A DNA stretch of 64,000 nucleotides from Aselliscus stoliczkanus. Its lineage: Eukaryota > Chordata > Mammalia > Chiroptera > Hipposideridae. Below are positions 57,640 to 64,000 of the stretch, piece by piece. The notes under the pieces are model-generated. The model saw nothing but the letters and a program-made list of their open reading frames with translations, made no database searches and was not told the DNA's origin. The DNA lies in contig CM066728.1 of assembly GCA_033961575.1 (NCBI GenBank), positions 107,154,852 to 107,218,851 on the forward strand, written 5' to 3'. Each line of letters opens with the position of its first letter. The first letter of the stretch is position 1. The position numbers were made by a program, and so were the translations under genes.

Positions 57640-57960
57640 GATCATAGCAGAAAGGCTCTGTGTGACATATCGCTTCTGGTACAGCAATTTTTGTCAAATA
57701 CAAACCTTATGGTGTGTCCTCATTTACCTTTTTCACCAGATCTGCACCATGAGACTTCTGGCTCTTCAAAGTCAAAATGATGTGAAAGGACACGTTTCAA
57801 ATCAATTTATGACAGCATCCAGGCAGCCACGACAGCACAACTGAAGACACTCATGAAAGAGGACTTCCAGAACTTTCTCAGAAAGTGGCAAGAACGATGG
57901 GATAAGTGAGTTCAAAGTAAAGGGGAATATTTTGAGGGGGACTAAAGGCAATGTGTCTTT
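57640..57960 (+). pseudogene. mariner transposase fragment, right arm (inverted copy)
   Basis: The plus strand repeats the same gene segment as the left arm, diverged: a DFWLF-like block near 57758, 'KWQERWDK'-coding sequence near 57884 followed by an in-frame stop, and a GEYFEG-coding segment near 57925. Frameshifts and stops are present. Confidence 0.82.
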
Positions 57961-58016
57961 TACTGTAATAATTTTTTAACTTAAACATTCACTGTGTAGT
58001 TTGATCACATCTCATA

Positions 58017-59359
58017 TATACAAATCTATAAAATGTTGATTTCCAAAATGTTGTGTCTTCATCTAGATAAACATGTGTTAAGAAATCAAATTGGAGAGGT
58101 GATATGCTATAACTCAGCTGTGATTTGTTAGACAGTATGCTTTAGGATCTTGTAGAGGATTTTACTAGTGTCTTACAGCCCACCTATGGGGATATGGTGG
58201 ACTGGCACTCAGCATCTATTCATTTCTTTCTGGAATGTGCCTACCCTCCTATGCTGCAGAGTCCAGAAGGCTAAAGGCCAGGCTGCCCACCTCCCTTGCA
58301 GCTCTGGCTGTGAATGTGAGTTGGGTTCCTGCCTGCAGAGGCTGCTTGCTGAGATCTGAAATGCAGGTGTGGATGGCGTCTCTTTCTGCTGCTCAGGCTG
58401 TTGCTGCTGTCAAGGAGGGTCATGGTGAGAACGGGGCTTTGAGGCAGGAGGATTTCAGGAGCTGTGCTGGCCTCCCAGGGGTGGCAGGAACATTGCAGCA
58501 GTGTTGGCAGCCTGCTCGGCATTCCAGCGTTGCTCATTTTGGAGGTGGGGGAACTCAGCAGTGCATGAGTGTCTCTGGCGTGGGGGAAGAGGAGCCCATA
58601 CTCCCTGTAGCCAGGCGTGCCCAGTGGACCTTCAGCCCCACATCCCTAACTGTGGCTGAGGTAGCCACTAGCCTGGGGGCCAGTTTGACATCTCGTTCGG
58701 GGATTTACTCCTGGAGGCACAGCCCCATCTTCCAACCCTCCTGACAATTTTATTGGTACCTGCTTCCCTCTATGAAGTTGCATTCTGCTTATAAAAGCCA
58801 GAGTGTTTTCTGTTGATTGTGAATAAGCCCTGCCAGATATGGCAACCTAATAGATATAGATATGTGTAGCTGATCCATTTGTTGTCTCATTAGTGGATTT
58901 TCTACTTTTTGCTTCCACGTACAGCTCAGGTTTGTCTGTGGTCACCTTCCATGCTCATTGGAGATAGTCAGGAATGGGAGAAAACTCAGGAAGGGAAATT
59001 TTACCAAAGTGACCTGAGCTTGAGAGGACCATATTAGAGAGAATGACACAGATTTGTCTATGTCTTTTTTGGGGGTGTTTTCTCTGAATCTCATTGTTGT
59101 TGTTTCCATCCATCTTGAAATCTTCTCTTTTGCCCTGTTTACCCATGAGTGTCCACATATTTTCTTTTAAGCCAGCTAGTCTGAAGCTCTCTGCCACATG
59201 AAAGTTCTATGTAAGCCTCTCAGTGCTTATTTTTGAACACAGGAAAATTACCCCTATGCCAAAATCATGTATTTCTCTCTTGTGCTATTTCTAGGGCAGT
59301 GTAAATGCTATTTTTGCCAATTTTACTCTTGTCATTTGTCAATTTAAAATAATCAAAAA
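58017..59359. other. Unassigned sequence with a 169-codon frame
   Basis: 58100-58760 is GC-richer and has an open plus frame at 58235-58744 with no recognised domain; a short piece near 58275-58330 resembles the 'cctcccttgcagc' mammalian repeat class. No supported gene. Confidence 0.4.
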
Positions 59360-59463
59360 GGGCCGGTCGAGTGGTGCGGTGGTTAAGCGCTGGCTTGGGA
59401 AGCCAGTGGCCCCAGTTTGGTCCCACATATGAGGGCCAGTGACACTGCCCTAAAAAAAAAAAG
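59360..59463 (+). mobile_element. Short SINE type A
   Basis: GGGCCGGTCGAGTGGTGCGG head, 'TGGTTAAGCGCTGGCTTGGG', 'GAGGGCCAGTGACACTGCCC' and an A tail. AATCAAAAA flanks it (59351-59359 and 59464-59472). Confidence 0.94.
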
Positions 59464-59539
59464 AATCAAAAAAATCACTTTTGGTTTAGAGTTGTCATAA
59501 GAAACACTCAAAACTGAAATTTTAGCTTGAGAAGAGACC

Positions 59540-59665
59540 TTGACCATCATGTGGAACTATCTTTCTCCTATTTTAAAGATAAGTAAACAGAGGGCCAGAG
59601 AGATGTACAGGAAAATGGTACTAAGTTCACAGGGTAACTGTTGGCAGGACCAGGCTCAGAATATG
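59540..59665 (-). repeat. MIR SINE fragment, antisense
   Basis: 'CCTATTTTAAAGATAAGTAA', 'CAGAGGGCCAGAGAGATGTA' and 'TAAGTTCACAGGGTAACTGT' follow the antisense MIR core. Confidence 0.7.
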
Positions 59666-60312
59666 GGGGTACAACTTTGAGGGGTAGTTCCCCCAACATA
59701 CATGTGGCTGAACTCACAGAAAAGGCTTCTGTTTGACTTACCTGTTTATTGTATATATGGGCGTGAGCACATAATAAGGGAAAGATGCAATTTTTTTATT
59801 ATCTGTTTTTGCCATATGTACACATATTTAATTGAGATGATTTTGCAAATAGAATAGTGTTATTCTAATTGTAAAAAATGTCGTGTTATTGTGTTTTTAA
59901 GCAGGTCTGCTACAATGCTAAAATCACATTTAGTATATAACATTTGCTAAATATTTAATATAAATGATTAAATTTTCATCATCAGTTTTTTTGGCTGATA
60001 TTATCATTTATTTAAAGAGCATGAGAGACATCTAGGATTTAAGAGAAGTCAGATATCATTACAGAGGGTCAAGGGCATGTTTGCTCCATTCATTCCAATT
60101 ATGTTCTGAATGTGCCAGGAGGTTGGTCTGCAGAACTGTTATCAGAGAAAAAACAGCATTCCAGGGGAGTGGCCACTGAGCCTGCAGCAAACCAACTTGG
60201 TTCAACTGACTTTGTTGAATTTTTAGAAAATGAGAGTTTAATGAATTCCAGATGGAGAGATTATTAGTTCTGCAGTGTTTTGAATTTTCTTTCAGAGGAT
60301 GTAGAACAGCAC
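59666..60312. other. Unassigned sequence
   Basis: AT-rich, no recognised gene or repeat. Confidence 0.4.
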
Positions 60313-60343
60313 TGTATGAGTCAGGGTTCTCCAGAGAAAGAAA

Positions 60344-60398
<55 letters not shown>

Positions 60399-60409
60399 AT
60401 CTATCTATC

Positions 60410-60450
<41 letters not shown>

Positions 60451-60884
60451 GATTTAAGATGAGCAATAGGCTCACATGATACAGAGGCTGACAAGTTCCA
60501 AGATCAGCAGTTGGTAAACTGGAGGCTCAGGAGAGCTGATGGGGCAGCTACCGTCGGACGGCCAGCAAGCTCAGGACACACAGAGAGCAGACATTTCCGT
60601 TTGCATCTGAAGGCAGGAACAGACTGTGTCCCAGCTTGGAGGCACTCAGGCAGCACTCCTGCCCCTTGTTTGAGAGAAGGTCAGCTTTTAGCTCTACTCG
60701 GACCTTCGACTGATTGGATGAGACCCACCCATGTTAGGGAGGTCAATCACTTTAGTCCGTCTACCAATTCGAATGTCAGTCTCACTCAGTAAGACCCTCA
60801 GGCACATCCAGCGTAATGTCGGACAAAGGTCTGGTTACCTATGTCCCAGTACAGTTGACACAGGAGTAAAATTAACCATTGCAA
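60313..60884 (+). repeat. Old mammalian repeat with an expanded TATC microsatellite
   Basis: 'GTCAGGGTTCTCCAGAGAAA' start, 'CGACTGATTGGATGAGACCC', 'CAATCACTTTAGTCCGTCTA' and 'GTTGACACAGG...AAATTAACCATTGC' (in part) follow a common mammalian interspersed repeat that I cannot name with confidence. A (TATC)n expansion occupies about 60345-60450 where the consensus has a short TA-rich stretch. Confidence 0.65.
60345..60450. repeat. (TATC)n tetranucleotide microsatellite
   Basis: About 105 bp of CTAT units with two CATC interruptions. Likely polymorphic in length. Confidence 0.96.
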
Positions 60885-61285
60885 GAACTATATACAATTA
60901 GGAGTTCAGTAAAGGCTTTCTGATAATGCTGCATTTTCTGACGTTAAAATGTTTGGGCAGGCAGGGTAATGTTAGTATGGAGAATCAGAATTCTACCTTC
61001 CAGTGAAGATGGTGATCTTGACTTTGTACCCCTTCCCACCGTGGGACATATATGCTGGTTCTATTTTTTTATATTCAGTCCTTGATAAAGTGCTATGGAG
61101 AACAATAGAGAAGGGCCCTGCTTTCAAGGGGTTTTCAGTCCTTACGGGGTGACAAAACGAATACAGAGGACTCAGGCAAAGAACAATTACATGATAGCAA
61201 GTGGCAATGAAGATGTCATGAGAAGGCAGAGGAGCCAGAGGAGGTCAGTGGTTCTCACGCGTCGTGTCTCAACGTCTGTACACAT
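60885..61285. other. Unassigned sequence
   Basis: No recognised gene or repeat. Confidence 0.4.
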
Positions 61286-61698
61286 TTTTTTTTTTTTAAG
61301 ATTTTACTGGGGAATTGTGGAAGGGAAACAGACAAGTTGCTGTCCTTTTGTTCTTCAGTCTAGTTGTGGAGGACGTTGCTTCACTAGCCCATGTTGGTAT
61401 CATCATTGTGCTCTTCTTGGGTGGGGCAGATCGGTCGCCGGCCTCTCTGCTCAAGGTGGCTGTTGGCAGCTCACGCTGGCTGCCGGCCACTCACTGTAGC
61501 CTATGGCAGCAGGGGCTTCAGCCCCACCATCCGCTGGCAACTCACAGCAGCCCAGTTCCAGGTGGAGCTGTTGTTCACCATGTTAACTGTAGAGGGCAGA
61601 GTCAATGACCCTCACGTGTGGGATGCGCACTGGGGCCCTCCTGCTCAGAGCTGGCGTCCCAAGCCAGCTCTCAAGCAACACCCCATTCAGCTGGCTCT
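61286..61698 (-). mobile_element. Long tRNA-derived SINE, type B (variant)
   Basis: Same body as the copies at 11107 and 30261 in antisense: 'GTCTAGTTGTGGAGGACGTT', 'CATGTTGGTATCATCATTGT', 'CCAGGTGGAGCTGTTGTTCA' and 'GAGGGCAGAGTCAATGACCC'. The VNTR has two full 20-bp units plus a partial (61441-61494). The head region has extra sequence ('CCTCCTGCTCAGAGCTGGCG') and a mutated 5' end. Flanks TGTACACAT and TGTACATAT are a probable target duplication. Confidence 0.87.
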
Positions 61699-61734
61699 AT
61701 GTACATATATATTTTTTTTAATTGTGAAATAAAC

Positions 61735-64000
61735 ATTTTTAAAAAAAAATTAGCTTCATGTGTACAACACAGTGCAATAGTTATACTTTTTACCCCTCAA
61801 AGTGACAATCTCCCTCCCCCAATTCGCCACTCCACTCCTCTCCCCGATCTCATACATATTTATTACAATTCCTTTGACTCCCTTCCACAGTATAATCCAC
61901 ATCCTGTGATTGTCTATATATTCAATTACCGTTGGCATATAATATTATACAACATCAGTTTCAGGTATACAGTGCAGTGATCAAGCCTCTACTCCATCCA
62001 TGAAGTGGTCTCCCTAACAAGACATGTGACCATCTGACAGCCCACAAAATATTTACAACATTATTATATTCCCCGAACTGTCTTTCATATCCCTGTGGTA
62101 ATATTGTAGTTACCTATTTATGCTGTCTAATCCCTTCCCCTTCTCCCTCATCCCCACCCCACTCCCAACTAACAACCCTGTTTGTTGTCTATATCTATGA
62201 GACTGTTCCTGTTCACTTTGCTCATTCAGTTTTTCGGATTCACATATAAGTGAGATCATATGGTATTTGTCTTTTTCTGACATATTTCACTTAACGTAAG
62301 TCTCTAGGTCCATCCATATCATTGCAAATGGTACGATTTCATTCTTCTTTGTAGTGGAGTAATACTCCATTGTATAAATATACCACAGTTTCTTAATCCA
62401 GTCATCTACTGATGGGCATTTCGGTTGTTTCCAAGTCTTGGCTATTGTAAATAGCGCTGCAATAAACATAGGGGTGCATATATTTTTTCGAATTAACATC
62501 TTGGATTCTTCTGGGTAGATACCCAAGAGTGGAATTGCTGGGTCATATGGCAGTTCCATTTCCAGTGTTTGAGATACTTCTATACTGATCTCCATAATTT
62601 GCAGTCCCACCAACAGTGCTCCAGGGTTCCCTTTTCTCCACACCCTCGCCAGCACTTGTTTGTTGATTTGTTGGTGGTAGCCATTCTGACTGGAGGGAGG
62701 TGGTATCTCATTGTGGTTTTTATTTGCATTTCTCTGATGATTAGAGAGGTTGAACTTTTTTTCATATGCCTGTTGGCCATCTGTATGTCCTCTTTAGAGA
62801 AATGTCTCTTCATATCTTCTGCCCATTTTTTAATTGGGTTGTTTGTTTTTTTGGTGTTGAGTTGCATGAGTGTTTTATACATTTTGGATATCAACCCCTT
62901 ATCAGATATATCGCTGGCAAATATCTTCTCCCATTCAGTAGGCTGCCTTTTTGTTTTATTGATGATTTCCTTCACTGTGAAAAAATTTTAAGTTTGATGT
63001 AATCCCATATGTTCACTTTTTCTTTTATTTCCCTTGCCCAAGGGGATATATCAGTAAAAATATTACTCAGGGTAATGTCTGCAAACTTACTCCCTATGTT
63101 TTCTTCTAGGAGTTTTATGGTTTCAGGTCTTACATGTAAGTCTTTAATCCATTTGAGTTTGTTCTCGCATATGGTGTAAGTAGGTGGTCCATTTTCACTT
63201 TTTTGCACATGGCAGTCCAAAAAATAAAGCACCATTTATTAAATAGACTATCTTTACTCCAATGTAAATTCTTGCTTCCATTGTCATAGATTAAATGACC
63301 GTATATGGATGGGATTATTCCTGGGCGCTCTATTCTGTTCCATTGGTCTATGTGTCTCTTCTTATGCCAGTACCATACTGTTTTGATTACTGTAACCTTG
63401 TAGTATGTTTTGATGTCAGGTAGTGTGATGCCTCCCACTTTGTTCTTATTTCTCAGGATTGCCGTGTCTATTCGGGGTCTTTTGTGGTTCCATATAAATT
63501 TTAGGATTCTATGTTCTATTTCTGAGAAAAATGTCCTTGGTAGTTTGATTGGAATTGCATTGAATCTATATATTGCCTTAGGTAGTATTGACATTTTAAC
63601 TATATTAATTCTTCCTATACATGAGCATGGTATAAATTTCCATTTATTTGTATCTTCTTTGATTTCTCTCTTCAGTGTCTCATAATTTTCTGAGTACAGA
63701 TCTTTTACTTCTTTAGTTAAATTGATTCCTAGATATTTTACTGTTTTTGAAGCAATTGTAAAAGGGATTGATTTCCTGATTTCTTCTTCTGATAGTTTAT
63801 TACTGGTGTATATAAATGCAATTGATTTCTGATTATTAATTTTGCATCCTGCTACCTTACCAAATTCATTTATCAGTTCTAGCAGTATTTTGGTGGAGTC
63901 TTTGGGATTCTCTCTATATAGTATCATGTCATCTGCATATAATGACAAGTTTACTTCCTCTTTTCCAATTTGGATGCCTTTTATTTCATTTTTTTTGTCT
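61735..64000 (-). mobile_element. LINE-1, 3' half, running off the window end
   Basis: From the tail: a two-module 3' UTR (about 61745-62190), then antisense ORF2 from about 62235 to 64000 with no large gap. The landmarks are much closer to consensus than in the other L1 copies, so this is the youngest L1 here. It continues beyond 64000, and its 5' part is unseen. Confidence 0.93.
62240..64000 (-). pseudogene. L1 ORF2p C-terminal half (reverse transcriptase and Cys-rich region)
   Basis: Four overlapping minus-strand frames cover successive parts of ORF2p. The upstream one (63948-63130) begins at the RT catalytic motif YADD, followed by [10 protein letters not shown] and [14 protein letters not shown]. 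The next (63235-62972) carries LEENIGSKFADITL. Then 62975-62580 carries [20 protein letters not shown] and a Cys-rich segment with [10 protein letters not shown] and HCWWDC. The last (62655-62287) carries [25 protein letters not shown] and WYIYTMEYYS. At least three frame changes, near 63220, 62975 and 62600, make this copy non-coding. The endonuclease and N-terminal RT would lie beyond the window. Confidence 0.9.

Larger units (their letters stand above)
55884..58014. mobile_element. Fold-back mariner element carrying a solo LTR
   Basis: Both ends read TGAG(C/A)TGTGAT inward and each is followed outside by TA (55882-55883 and 58015-58016), the mariner target. Unusually, the inverted identity is not limited to a TIR: about 375 bp at the right (57640-58014) is an inverted copy of the left arm (55884-56032 joined to 57182-57410). 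Both arms carry the 3' half of a mariner transposase gene pointing outward. A roughly 230-bp centre separates them, and a 1145-bp LTR interrupts the left arm. Total without the LTR is about 0.98 kb. Confidence 0.88.

Noticed and set aside
58235..58744. 169-codon plus-strand frame
   Set aside because: Overlapped by an antisense frame in GC-rich sequence, with no recognised domain.
60280..60479. Ser-Ile-Tyr-Leu repeat frames
   Set aside because: Direct translation of the (TATC)n microsatellite.
1..64000. CRISPR array, bacterial operon, or phage content
   Set aside because: The repeats are dispersed eukaryotic retroelements and microsatellites. There is no regular repeat-spacer array, no Shine-Dalgarno/ORF packing, and the coding remnants are L1 and mariner.

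Overview
This window is mammalian nuclear DNA, intergenic or deep-intronic, built mostly from nested retrotransposons and DNA transposons. No intact host protein-coding gene, rRNA, functional tRNA gene or CRISPR array can be supported. The lineage evidence is direct: MIR and L2 relics, MLT1-type (MaLR) LTRs, many ages of LINE-1, and lineage-specific tRNA-derived SINEs whose heads begin GGGCCGGCCGAGTGG. The SINE body and the L1 3' UTR type suggest a laurasiatherian and most probably a bat (possibly Rhinolophoidea / Yinpterochiroptera). That lineage call rests on remembered SINE features and is inference.

Layout. 1-5.3 kb: mostly unassigned sequence with one old L1M fragment and a MIR. 5.3-11.0 kb: an old antisense L1 interrupted first by a younger, internally deleted L1 that kept its 5' UTR (6.06-8.06 kb, itself carrying a SINE) and then by a stack of serial insertions (9.45-10.74 kb). 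11.1-11.5 kb: a long SINE. 11.5-22.2 kb: mainly unassigned, with L1, L2 and MIR relics and an L1 3' UTR that carries two tandem modules. 22.4-28.4 kb: visibly GC-richer, with an MLT1 LTR, a hAT remnant and a 710-bp TG-rich minisatellite. 28.4-31.5 kb: a decayed plus-strand L1 ORF2 hosting an MLT1 LTR and two SINEs. 31.5-41 kb: scattered old repeats, a hairpin-forming segment, an MLT1 LTR in reverse and a small TIR transposon. 41-51 kb: old L1 pieces, a second internally deleted L1 with full TSDs (44.1-46.0 kb), a hAT element with a perfect 8-bp TSD and a Tc1/mariner-like element. 51-55.9 kb: LTR and MIR relics. 55.9-58.0 kb: a fold-back mariner with TA target sites and an inserted solo LTR. 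58-61.3 kb: mainly unassigned, with a TATC microsatellite inside an old repeat. 61.3-64 kb: a long SINE followed by the 3' half of a fairly young but frameshifted L1 that runs off the window end.

The genes do not work together in the usual sense. What is readable is the history of insertions. The most informative objects are the fold-back mariner plus solo LTR, two L1 deletion derivatives sharing the same 5' UTR, an L1 lineage with a duplicated 3' UTR module, a long SINE with a variable 20-bp internal tandem repeat whose truncated head forms the short SINE, and serial insertions at one target site. No new molecular system encoded by genes is visible here.
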